Notes under the pieces: generated by a model
What the model was told of the DNA's origin: nothing
Databases searched by the model: none
The model's input: the letters and a program-made list of their open reading frames with translations, nothing else
Assembly: GCA_020849295.1 (NCBI GenBank)
Contig: JADLGN010000005.1
Span: forward strand, 1-64,000
DNA length: 64,000 nucleotides
Direction of reading: 5' to 3'
DNA from: Bacteroidia bacterium
GTDB taxonomy: Bacteria > Bacteroidota > Bacteroidia > NS11-12g > UBA9320
Translations under genes and position numbers: made by a program
Shown: one piece after another, positions 44,342 through 52,498 of the stretch
Position numbering within the stretch: the first letter of the stretch is position 1
How the letters are laid out: every line of letters starts with the position of its first letter

Positions 44342-45664
44342 ATGGCTGATTTGTTATTAAAGCTTACAGATTTTATTAAATCAAATTCGTTATTGACAAA
44401 AGATGAAAGATTTCTTTTAGCAGTAAGTGGAGGTTTTGATTCAATGTTTTTATTGAATTTCTTGTATGATAATAAATATAATGTAACTGTTGCTCATTGC
44501 AATTTTGACCTAAGGGGAGAAGAAAGTGAAGGAGACGAAGAATTTATAAGAAATTTTTGCAATGAAAGAAAAATTGAAATTATGGTTATTAAATTTAACA
44601 CTTTGTTTTATGCAGTTTCAAATAGTTTATCTGTACAAATGGCAGCTAGAAATTTAAGATATAACTGGTTTCAAAATTTATGTATTGAGCACGGTTTTAC
44701 TAAGATTGTAACTGCACATCACAAATCTGATAATGCGGAAACAATGCTAATTAATCTTGTAAGAGGAACAGGTTTTAAAGGGCTTGAAGGCATTCATCCC
44801 ATTGCAGGAAATATTGTAAGACCTTTACTTTGTCTTACACGTTACGAACTAAAGCAGATTTCTAATTATTATAAATTTGATTTCAGAGAAGACAGCAGCA
44901 ATACTGACGATAAATATTTCAGAAACAACATAAGAAAAAATGTTATTCCAGAATTTTATAAACTTAACCATTCATTTGAAGATACTATGTATCAAAACGC
45001 AGTTGTTTTTTCTCATACCAACAAATTTGTAAACTATTATTTGGATAAGATACGAAAGAAAATAATTAAAAAATCAAACGAAAATTTTCTAATAAATATA
45101 CCGGAATTACTAAAATGTCCTCAACCTCAATTTGTTCTTTATTCAATAGTATCAGAATTTGGTTTTAATGCTGCAGTATGTGCTGAAATGTTCCGTTCAT
45201 TAGAAGGAATATCAGGCAAATCGTTTTATTCTGCAACTCATATTGTTTTAAAAGACCGCAATGAATTAATTGTGCATCTAATAAGTACTCAAGAAAATCC
45301 CGAATATGTAGTTTCGGCAAAAATGACTTATCTTAAAACCATACATCATCAATGGCTTTTTAAAATTTCAGGTAATACAACTATTATTAATAATAATGAA
45401 AAAGTGAAGGTAGATTTTAAAAAACTGAAATTTCCTCTTACAATTAGAAAATGGCAAATAGGTGATAAAATAAAACCTCTTGGTATGAAAGGCACAAAGA
45501 AAATAAGCGATATTTTTATAGATAAAAAACTGTCAAAACTTCAAAAAAACAAAACTTGGGTTGTAGAGTCAGAAAATAATATTGTTTGGGTAAGTGGTAT
45601 TGTAATAAACGATGATTACAAATTAACTGAAGCTACCAAAAAAGTATATGAAATGAGTATCTGA
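44342..45664 (+). CDS. tilS: tRNA(Ile)-lysidine synthetase
   Basis: The product has 440 residues. The PP-loop ATP-binding motif is AVSGGFDSMFLL (about residues 28-39). Family signatures include VAHCNFDLRGEESEGDEEF, TAHHKSDNAETMLINLVRGTG and REDSSNTDDKYFRNNIR, and the C-terminal domain has LGMKGTKKISDIFIDKKL. It converts C34 of tRNA-Ile(CAT) to lysidine so that it reads ATA, an essential step. The 183-bp inverted-repeat element lies ten bases past its stop. Confidence 0.97.
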   Translation: MADLLLKLTDFIKSNSLLTKDERFLLAVSGGFDSMFLLNFLYDNKYNVTVAHCNFDLRGEESEGDEEFIRNFCNERKIEIMVIKFNTLFYAVSNSLSVQMAARNLRYNWFQNLCIEHGFTKIVTAHHKSDNAETMLINLVRGTGFKGLEGIHPIAGNIVRPLLCLTRYELKQISNYYKFDFREDSSNTDDKYFRNNIRKNVIPEFYKLNHSFEDTMYQNAVVFSHTNKFVNYYLDKIRKKIIKKSNENFLINIPELLKCPQPQFVLYSIVSEFGFNAAVCAEMFRSLEGISGKSFYSATHIVLKDRNELIVHLISTQENPEYVVSAKMTYLKTIHHQWLFKISGNTTIINNNEKVKVDFKKLKFPLTIRKWQIGDKIKPLGMKGTKKISDIFIDKKLSKLQKNKTWVVESENNIVWVSGIVINDDYKLTEATKKVYEMSI

Positions 45665-45673
45665 AAAAGAAAA

Positions 45674-45856
45674 AAGGGCTGAGGATGAAAAAAATCCTTA
45701 TAAAGCAAGTTTTGACTTTTATGTACATCTGTCTTCTTACGTCGTCTCGTCATTGACGAGAGGATCACCCGAAGGTTGAAAAAAGCCTGACATCAGATAC
45801 AAGTTGGTAAAGTCGGTAATTTAATTGTATTAAATTTTTCAATTCTGCCAGCCCTT
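45674..45856. repeat. 183-bp element bounded by inverted repeats, possible MITE or structured RNA
   Basis: AAGGGCTG at 45674-45681 is exactly complementary to CAGCCCTT at 45849-45856; homology extends imperfectly inward. Inside are a small hairpin (AGGAT at 45682-45686 with ATCCT at 45694-45698) and a strong one (TCTCGTC, loop ATT, GACGAGA at 45745-45761). Its centre is more GC-rich than the flanks. A 23-codon frame (ATG 45685, TGA 45756, MKKILIKQ...) is present but ends in the strong hairpin. No target-site duplication is obvious. It lies in the gap between the convergent tilS and GT87-like genes. Confidence 0.45.
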
Positions 45857-45943
45857 ATGCAAATGTAAATTTAATATGTTAGAAAAAACAAGGGTTTTAA
45901 AATATATTTATTTATTGAGTTTCAAACTTTTAATTTTAATTTC

Positions 45944-47128
45944 TCAGGTTTCTATGTTACTTGTTGTTTTTTTCAGTCCAATTTTAATCATAGAAAATAT
46001 TAAATAAATCCAAATTAAAATACAAGGTACAGCTTTAACTGAATAAGGTTCAAAAATTTCTTTTCGAATTTGAACAGGGAAAATATCAGTAGGGGCGAGA
46101 CTTGTAAATAAAATGGCTAAGGTTAAAAGTGCTGTTTGAAAAAAATTTTTTACAGATGAAAAATACCAAATTGCTATACCGCAAAAAGCTATTATAAATG
46201 TAGGTGACTCTGCTTTATGATTAAAAATTACAAGCCAAATAAGTAATGAAGCAAGCCAATTTATTCTATATTCCAAGGTATTTATTTTTTTAATAAATAA
46301 TAAAGGAACAAAGAGCAAAATCAATCCTAATAATACTAATAAATCTTTACCTGAATTTAAACCAAACCAAGAGTGTAATACTCCCATAAAACTATAACCG
46401 TAGTTTCCTTGATGGTCGTTTGACAAAAGAGTCAACCAGTTTTTATATTGCTCAAAAAGATTTGAAAATGATGTAAAAATAAGAGGAAGCAAACTTAAAA
46501 CACAGCCCCAAATTATACACCATTTTAAAAATTTCAATTTCTGAGGATAAAACACAAATAACAGAACAGCAAGTATTCCGAAAATTTTTATATAAAAGGT
46601 ACAAACTATACACAATGCTGCCCAATGCAATTTTTCTTTTTCAAACATAGTAAATGCAAAAAGAACTAAACCGGCTATTGCTGCATTGCTTTGTGAGTTG
46701 AGTACTGATGTTGAAAATTCATTTAAAACAAGCCAAAGCATAAATACAATATGCGGCGGACCTTTTATAAAATACCTTAAAGCAAAAAATAAAATAAGGC
46801 AGTTTATCAAATTCCAGATTAAAACTCCGATTGTATCCGGCAGGTATGCCAATAATACCATTGCCGCCGAAAATGATGGACTATATTTATACAAATCCCA
46901 TTGTTTTTCGGGATATAAAGAGTACAAATTTTTGTTTTGAAGCAGATGAAAATATGAGTTTTTGAAAATAATATAGTTGTTGAAATAACTATATTTTTTT
47001 TCTCCTGAAAAAATTTTGCCTTCAGAATTTGAAGTATTTTTAAAAGTAAAAAATACTGTTACAAAAATGTAAAGTATAAATATGATTTTTAAATCAGAAA
47101 AAAACCTTATAAATAGGGTTTTATTCAT
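45944..47128 (-). CDS. GT87-like (DUF2029) polytopic membrane glycosyltransferase
   Basis: The product has 394 residues with about ten membrane segments. After the first segment comes a soluble loop ending YPEKQWDLYKYSPSFSAAMVLL, a motif typical of the GT87/DUF2029 family, where polyprenyl-phosphate mannose is the usual donor. Other features are LVLNEFSTSVLNSQSNAAIAGL and WALLSNDHQG-like loops. The family uses a GT-C fold; the acceptor here is unknown, and envelope glycan or lipid is likely. Its ATG is 11 bases past the glyA stop on the same strand. Confidence 0.75.
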   Translation of the reverse strand: MNKTLFIRFFSDLKIIFILYIFVTVFFTFKNTSNSEGKIFSGEKKYSYFNNYIIFKNSYFHLLQNKNLYSLYPEKQWDLYKYSPSFSAAMVLLAYLPDTIGVLIWNLINCLILFFALRYFIKGPPHIVFMLWLVLNEFSTSVLNSQSNAAIAGLVLFAFTMFEKEKLHWAALCIVCTFYIKIFGILAVLLFVFYPQKLKFLKWCIIWGCVLSLLPLIFTSFSNLFEQYKNWLTLLSNDHQGNYGYSFMGVLHSWFGLNSGKDLLVLLGLILLFVPLLFIKKINTLEYRINWLASLLIWLVIFNHKAESPTFIIAFCGIAIWYFSSVKNFFQTALLTLAILFTSLAPTDIFPVQIRKEIFEPYSVKAVPCILIWIYLIFSMIKIGLKKTTSNIET

Positions 47129-47139
47129 TTTTTATTTTT

Positions 47140-48417
47140 TTACATATAAAGAGGAAATTTCTTCATTAAATCATAAACCTTTGCAGATACCTGATTTAAT
47201 TTTGTGTCATTTTCACGGTTTACAAGAGCATAATCAATCAACTCTACAATTTCATACATGTTTTCTTTTTTTAATCCTCTTGTTGTAATTGCAGGAGTAC
47301 CAATTCGCATACCACTTGTAACAAAAGGGCTGCGGGTTTCAAACGGAACAGTATTTTTATTAATTGTAATATGACATTTTACAAGAGTATCTTCTGCGGT
47401 TTTTCCTGTAAGATTTTCGTCTTTAGCTCTCAGGTCTATAAGCATCATGTGATTATCTGTTCCTCCGCTTATTATTTTATAGCCCTTAGCTATAAATGCC
47501 TCAGCCATAGTTTTTGCATTTTCAATAATATTTTGGGCGTATTTTTTAAACTCATCATTTAATGCCTCGCCAAATGCAACAGCTTTTGCAGCAATTACAT
47601 GCTCCAAAGGTCCTCCTTGAGTACCCGGAAATACTGCACTATCAAGTACTGACGACATTGTACGAATTTCGCCTTTTGCATCTTTCAATCCCATCGGATT
47701 TTTAAATTCACTTCCTGTTAAAATTATTCCTCCTCTGGGTCCTCTAAGAGTTTTATGAGTAGTACTTGTTACTACATGACAATGTGGGAATGGGTTATTT
47801 AATAGTTTTTTTGCAATTAAACCAGATGGGTGCGAAATATCAGCCAAAAGTACTGCTCCGATCTCGTCTGCTATTTCTCTTAATTTTTTATAATTCCAGT
47901 CGCGGCTATATGATGATGCTCCACATATAATCAGTTTTGGTTTTACTTCTTTTGCTTTAATTTCTACTTTATCCCAGTCTATAGTTCCGGTTTCTCTTTC
48001 TACGCCATAAAAATTTGCATTGTATAATTTACCTGAAAAATTAACTGAACTTCCATGAGTTAAATGTCCGCCATGCGAAAGATCAAAACCTAAAATATTA
48101 TCGCCAGGATTGAGGCAAGCTAACATTACTGCTGCATTTGCCTGCGAACCAGAGTGTGGTTGTACATTTGCCCATACTGCTCCAAACAGTTCTTTCACAC
48201 GGTCAATAGCCAGCAATTCTACTTCATCAACAACTTCGCAGCCGCCATAATACCTTTTTTTGGGTAATCCTTCAGCATATTTATTTGTAAGTACGCTTCC
48301 CATTGCTTCTAAAACTTCTTTTGATACAAAATTTTCGGAAGCTATTAGTTCTATCCCATTTTGTTGCCTGAGTAATTCATGATTAATTAAATCAAATAAT
48401 ATTGAATCTTTATACAT
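47140..48417 (-). CDS. glyA: serine hydroxymethyltransferase
   Basis: The product has 425 residues. PLP-binding and family motifs include [46 protein letters not shown], the Schiff-base lysine in [13 protein letters not shown] (about residue 232) and [18 protein letters not shown]. It interconverts serine and glycine and supplies one-carbon units on tetrahydrofolate in the cytoplasm. It starts three bases after the DUF3078 gene stop, so it is probably read on the same transcript. Confidence 0.98.
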   Translation of the reverse strand: MYKDSILFDLINHELLRQQNGIELIASENFVSKEVLEAMGSVLTNKYAEGLPKKRYYGGCEVVDEVELLAIDRVKELFGAVWANVQPHSGSQANAAVMLACLNPGDNILGFDLSHGGHLTHGSSVNFSGKLYNANFYGVERETGTIDWDKVEIKAKEVKPKLIICGASSYSRDWNYKKLREIADEIGAVLLADISHPSGLIAKKLLNNPFPHCHVVTSTTHKTLRGPRGGIILTGSEFKNPMGLKDAKGEIRTMSSVLDSAVFPGTQGGPLEHVIAAKAVAFGEALNDEFKKYAQNIIENAKTMAEAFIAKGYKIISGGTDNHMMLIDLRAKDENLTGKTAEDTLVKCHITINKNTVPFETRSPFVTSGMRIGTPAITTRGLKKENMYEIVELIDYALVNRENDTKLNQVSAKVYDLMKKFPLYM

Positions 48418-48420
48418 TTT

Positions 48421-49440
48421 TTATTTTTTGTTTTTAAATAGATTTACTGATAAACCAATCCCGAAAACTTCTTTAAACTGCAATCTCGGTCCTACTTTGC
48501 TTTGATCGTTTTTATCGAATTTAATCATAATATCATTATCATAAATTGTGTTAATAAAAATACTTGCAGTAATGTATTTATTCAGTTTTGCATTAATCAT
48601 TACTTCGAGGTTCACATCAATGTTTTTTCTGTTTGGTGTATTTTGGTCTGTGTAATTATTGAACAATGAAAGACGTGAAAGCAAATTGGTATTTTTATAA
48701 ATATCTTTTTGAAACAATATGTTCAACAATGCTCCAAATTCTTTTCTTGATGATTTAAGTGTATCAACTGCAAAGGCTTTTTTTATAGTGTTGTTATTAA
48801 TGGATACAACTGTAAATTTACCAGTAGCCGGCGAAAAGTAAACAGAGAGATATTTTAATGGTTTGTAATCTATACCAAGCGATGCAAGTACAAAAGCAGG
48901 AGCCATAAATGTAGATATCATGGGGCTTTTCACATTATTAACATCATAGGTGTATGATGGAGCAAACTGACTTTTAAAATTACCAAGAATTGCATAATTA
49001 ATATTCTTTACAGGTGAAGTATGACCAAATTTTGTAAGAAAATCTATTTTGTCTTCATTTTTCCTCATATCTTGTGAGTTGTTTTTTATCATACCATAAG
49101 CAATATCGAGGTTGTTATTCCAACTAACTTTCCCTTTATTATAGTTTAAGTAAATATTTCCAAGTGCAGTTGCAGAAATGGCATTTATTCCGCCTGCAGC
49201 CCAGTTTGTAAAACTCATTTGATTAAAGTTTAAAGCTGCAAAACCACCTTTGGTAAGATATATTTTTGGCTGCAACTCTGCAATTTTTGAATTAATATTC
49301 GAAATTTGCTTTTCTGCTTCTTTCTTTTGTTCTTCTACAGTTTTTAGAATTTTTTTCAATGAATCAATCCTTTGATTATTTTGTGAATAAACATTGATTG
49401 TAATTATTAATACAGTAATTATAAGTAATTTAAATCTCAT
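48421..49440 (-). CDS. DUF3078 exported protein
   Basis: The product has 339 residues with a signal peptide (MRFKLLIITVLIITINVYSQ). A short coiled coil follows (about 24-55, DSLKKILKTVEEQKKEAEKQ), then KGGFAALNFNQMSFTNWAAGGINAIS, the hallmark of DUF3078, and beta-barrel-like strands to the C-terminus (QFKEVFGIGLSVNLFKNKK). The family is widespread in Bacteroidota and probably forms an outer-membrane barrel; its role is unknown. It is 18 bases downstream of the DUF6029-like gene. Confidence 0.88.
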   Translation of the reverse strand: MRFKLLIITVLIITINVYSQNNQRIDSLKKILKTVEEQKKEAEKQISNINSKIAELQPKIYLTKGGFAALNFNQMSFTNWAAGGINAISATALGNIYLNYNKGKVSWNNNLDIAYGMIKNNSQDMRKNEDKIDFLTKFGHTSPVKNINYAILGNFKSQFAPSYTYDVNNVKSPMISTFMAPAFVLASLGIDYKPLKYLSVYFSPATGKFTVVSINNNTIKKAFAVDTLKSSRKEFGALLNILFQKDIYKNTNLLSRLSLFNNYTDQNTPNRKNIDVNLEVMINAKLNKYITASIFINTIYDNDIMIKFDKNDQSKVGPRLQFKEVFGIGLSVNLFKNKK

Positions 49441-49458
49441 ATTTTAAAAATTATTTTT

Positions 49459-51102
49459 TTAAAAATTGCTTGTTATTGTAAATCTTACTCCACTAAATGC
49501 AGGCTCGAGTCTGCACACACCTCCTGAGCAGTTCACACCTTCTACTTGTTTTATGTACGCAAGAGTAAATGAAGTAGTATTAATATTGTATTTGCCAAAA
49601 AACGAATAATAATGAAGTATCTTGTTTGGCACAGGGTTGTCTTCATATCTGTTTGGTTTTACATTAATCATATCAGAAACAGAAAAAGAGTAATGTGGAG
49701 ATACATTTAATTCTAAAAGGACATTTGCAAAACTACCATAATCTTGTTTTGTATTAAGATATTGTATCTCACTTCGTAACGAGTATTTTTTATTCAATTT
49801 ATAATTAATTTCGGCAAAAGGAGTTATAGTTTTTACATTGGCATGCCCTGGTTTTCCTTGATAAATTGCCTGATTGTATATCAAAGTTTGAACTCCTGCT
49901 TTTACTCTTAAATTTTTATCAATTTTTATACTGTAATCAATATAATATTCTCTAAATAGTCTACTACTATTAAGTTCTTTTATGTCGGCTAAATTTATCA
50001 AAATTGAATTATTTTTATCCAATGTAATATTAATATCTGCCTGATGTCCCTTTTCGCCTGTATTTATTGCTTGTGCCATATACCTTGCAAGCAAACGATA
50101 AGTACTTTGTTGTGTAAGGGATGGGACAAAACCTAAGAGCCCCTCTAGCGTTTTTACATTTGGTGAAATAAAAAAACTGTAATTGTCAATATATCTGTAC
50201 TGATAGTTTATACCGATACCTCCTTTTCGTTTTTTCCCAAGTTTTGATTTTGAATATCCTATATTAGCTTGAATTACTTTACCGCTTTTATTTTCGAGTT
50301 CTGCACTTATTTGATTCCTTACTGCTTCCTTTGTTTTGCCAACATATTCAAGGTTTATATTAAAGTTTTTTATTGTAGTATTTAAATATGTATTGTAAGC
50401 ATAAACATTATATTTTGGATTAAATCTTTTATAAATATCAGGCATAGAATTTATCTCCGATGCTATTTTAGCCATACTTTCATTGTCAAGAGTGCGGTTT
50501 ACAAATGAAACTCCTCCTGAAAAATGAGTATTTTTAACACTTCTTTGCCCTTCGGCATTCACTCCTTTTATAATTTGATTGGCAAAACCAAACCTGTTTG
50601 CTTGAAAACCTTTTTGTCTTCCAGTAAATCCTTTTATAATAAAATTGTCATTGATTTTATATTTTGCACTAATTCCCTGAACTGCGTAATCTATACCAAT
50701 TAGTCTGTCTTCATAAGCTCTGAAAACTATGCCTGACCCAAACTGCTCATAAAAGTAACCTGCAGTAAGACTAAGTTTATCAATTTCTTTGGTGATTTGC
50801 CAAAATCCCAATCCTTCTCCTGTGTATGAACCACCGGGATTTAATAAGTTTGAATTATTGAATAAATCATATCTGGCAGAGATATTAAATCCATAATTAG
50901 TGTAATTCATAAATAAAAATGCTTCTGCACTTGTTTTTTGGGTAGCATACTGTGGCGATGTGCTTTCTGTAACTCCTATATTTGAGTCAACAACAAATAT
51001 GTTAAACGAACTTTGAAAATTTCCTGAAAATTTACCTTGATTTTGTGCTTGCATTTTTACAACTGCAAACAGTAAAATCAATGAAACTATTACCTTCCTC
51101 AT
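49459..51102 (-). CDS. DUF6029-like outer-membrane protein
   Basis: The product has 547 residues with a signal peptide (MRKVIVSLILLFAVVKMQA-Q). The motif GKFSGNFQSSFNIFV, then GLGFWQITKEIDKLSLTAGY and YEQFGSGIVFRAYEDRLIGID are what I associate with DUF6029, a predicted barrel of the Bacteroidota outer membrane. The end (EPAFSGVRFTITSNF) has the aromatic terminal residue expected of a barrel. A CSGGVC pair lies near residue 530. Function is unknown. It heads the run DUF6029-DUF3078-glyA-GT87. Confidence 0.75.
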   Translation of the reverse strand: MRKVIVSLILLFAVVKMQAQNQGKFSGNFQSSFNIFVVDSNIGVTESTSPQYATQKTSAEAFLFMNYTNYGFNISARYDLFNNSNLLNPGGSYTGEGLGFWQITKEIDKLSLTAGYFYEQFGSGIVFRAYEDRLIGIDYAVQGISAKYKINDNFIIKGFTGRQKGFQANRFGFANQIIKGVNAEGQRSVKNTHFSGGVSFVNRTLDNESMAKIASEINSMPDIYKRFNPKYNVYAYNTYLNTTIKNFNINLEYVGKTKEAVRNQISAELENKSGKVIQANIGYSKSKLGKKRKGGIGINYQYRYIDNYSFFISPNVKTLEGLLGFVPSLTQQSTYRLLARYMAQAINTGEKGHQADINITLDKNNSILINLADIKELNSSRLFREYYIDYSIKIDKNLRVKAGVQTLIYNQAIYQGKPGHANVKTITPFAEINYKLNKKYSLRSEIQYLNTKQDYGSFANVLLELNVSPHYSFSVSDMINVKPNRYEDNPVPNKILHYYSFFGKYNINTTSFTLAYIKQVEGVNCSGGVCRLEPAFSGVRFTITSNF

Positions 51103-51146
51103 AGTTCTGCAATTTTAATTCAAATTGTTAAATAGTTATAAAAAAG

Positions 51147-52472
51147 TTATTCATCAATATATTTGCCCAAACCTGCAAATTTCATTACCTCAGGATGAAC
51201 TTTTATATCAGAAAGCTTTATTGCTGTAAGTAATTTTAATCCATCATAAGTTTTGCACCTGCTTAGTGCCACATAAAGTTGACCGGCTGCAAATGCTCCA
51301 CCTTCAAGGTTTAGTATTACTTTATTAAATGTAAGACCTTGACTTTTGTGAATTGTAATAGCCCAAGCCAGCCTTATAGGAAATTGAACAAATGTTCCAA
51401 TTATGTTTTCAGTTATTTTTTTGGTTTTTGGGTCAAAGTCGTATTGTATTTGCTCCCAAGTTTGGCGTGAAACAGTAATTTCTTTCCCATTTTCGAGTTG
51501 AATTGAAATTTCGTCATCAAATATTTCAATTACTTTACCGAGTGTTCCATTCACCCATTTTTTATTAATATCATTTCTTATCAAAATAATCTGAGCATCC
51601 TTTTTCAGACTTAATAATTCATCAGTTGGATAATTAACTTCATTAAATTTACCTTCAATTTTAGCTTTAAAATCGTACTGTTTTTCTTTAATTTTTGCAA
51701 GTTTCAAAAGGTTTTCGGCATTTGCAACTGCATTTCGAGCTGTAAGTATTATTTCAAAATTTTCTGAATTATTAATTTCTGAATTTGGCACAATTCTGTT
51801 GTTAAGCTCATTTATATCATAAAAATTGGCAGATGAAGTTCTAATTTTATCGAGTAAATTAATAAAATACTGCTCGTTTTGTCTGTAAATGGTTTTTAAT
51901 TCAACAACTTCAATATTTGCTTGCTTAAAAACCTTTGAAGAAAAGTAGTAAGGCGTTTGATAATATTGCTTAAGAATTTCCCATTCATCTGATTTCACAA
52001 CTGGTTCAAGCTGAAAATTATCACCAACTATAAGAATTTGTTTGCCTCCAAATGGAATGTTATTATTACATGTTTTTCTTAAAATAAAATCAATGGTATC
52101 AAAAATATCTGCTCTTACCATACTTATTTCGTCTATCACAAGCAAATCCATTTTTTTTATGATTTTTACTTTTGCTTTATTTAGTTTATGAGTTTGTAAT
52201 CTAAAATCTTCTTGTAACAAAGGTCCGAAATGTAATCCGAAAAATGAATGTAATGTAACTCCTCTTATGTTTAAAGCAGCTATTCCCGTTGGGGCTGTAT
52301 ATACAGTTTTTTTATTAGAAAATTTAGCAATTGCTCTAAGAAATGTTGATTTGCCGGTACCTGCTTTACCGCAAAGGTTTACCGAAATATTTTGTATATG
52401 TATTAAATCCCATGCCTTTTTCCATTCTGGGTTAGTTAAAAAAATCTGTGTTAACTCTAATTGATTGTCCAA
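51147..52472 (-). CDS. Pif1-like (RecD-type) DNA helicase
   Basis: The product has 441 residues starting at TTG 52472 (no ATG is in a suitable place). Walker A is CGKAGTGKSTFLRAIA (about residues 33-48), followed by TAPTGIAALNIRGVTLHSFF (motif Ia), Walker B VIDEISMVRAD, GDNFQLEPVV (motif III) and the C-terminal ITIHKSQGLTFNKVILNLEGGAFAAGQLYVALSRCKT, typical of Pif1 superfamily 1B helicases. It lacks the large C-terminal accessory domain of longer Bacteroidota versions. It likely unwinds forked or structured DNA. It follows sucA by 26 bases. Confidence 0.9.
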   Translation of the reverse strand: MDNQLELTQIFLTNPEWKKAWDLIHIQNISVNLCGKAGTGKSTFLRAIAKFSNKKTVYTAPTGIAALNIRGVTLHSFFGLHFGPLLQEDFRLQTHKLNKAKVKIIKKMDLLVIDEISMVRADIFDTIDFILRKTCNNNIPFGGKQILIVGDNFQLEPVVKSDEWEILKQYYQTPYYFSSKVFKQANIEVVELKTIYRQNEQYFINLLDKIRTSSANFYDINELNNRIVPNSEINNSENFEIILTARNAVANAENLLKLAKIKEKQYDFKAKIEGKFNEVNYPTDELLSLKKDAQIILIRNDINKKWVNGTLGKVIEIFDDEISIQLENGKEITVSRQTWEQIQYDFDPKTKKITENIIGTFVQFPIRLAWAITIHKSQGLTFNKVILNLEGGAFAAGQLYVALSRCKTYDGLKLLTAIKLSDIKVHPEVMKFAGLGKYIDE

Positions 52473-52498
52473 TCGAAATTTTTACAGAACAATATTAG

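Noticed and set aside
45685..45756. 23-codon open frame inside the inverted-repeat element
   Set aside because: It is too short, has no lipobox and its stop falls within the palindrome; kept only as part of the element.
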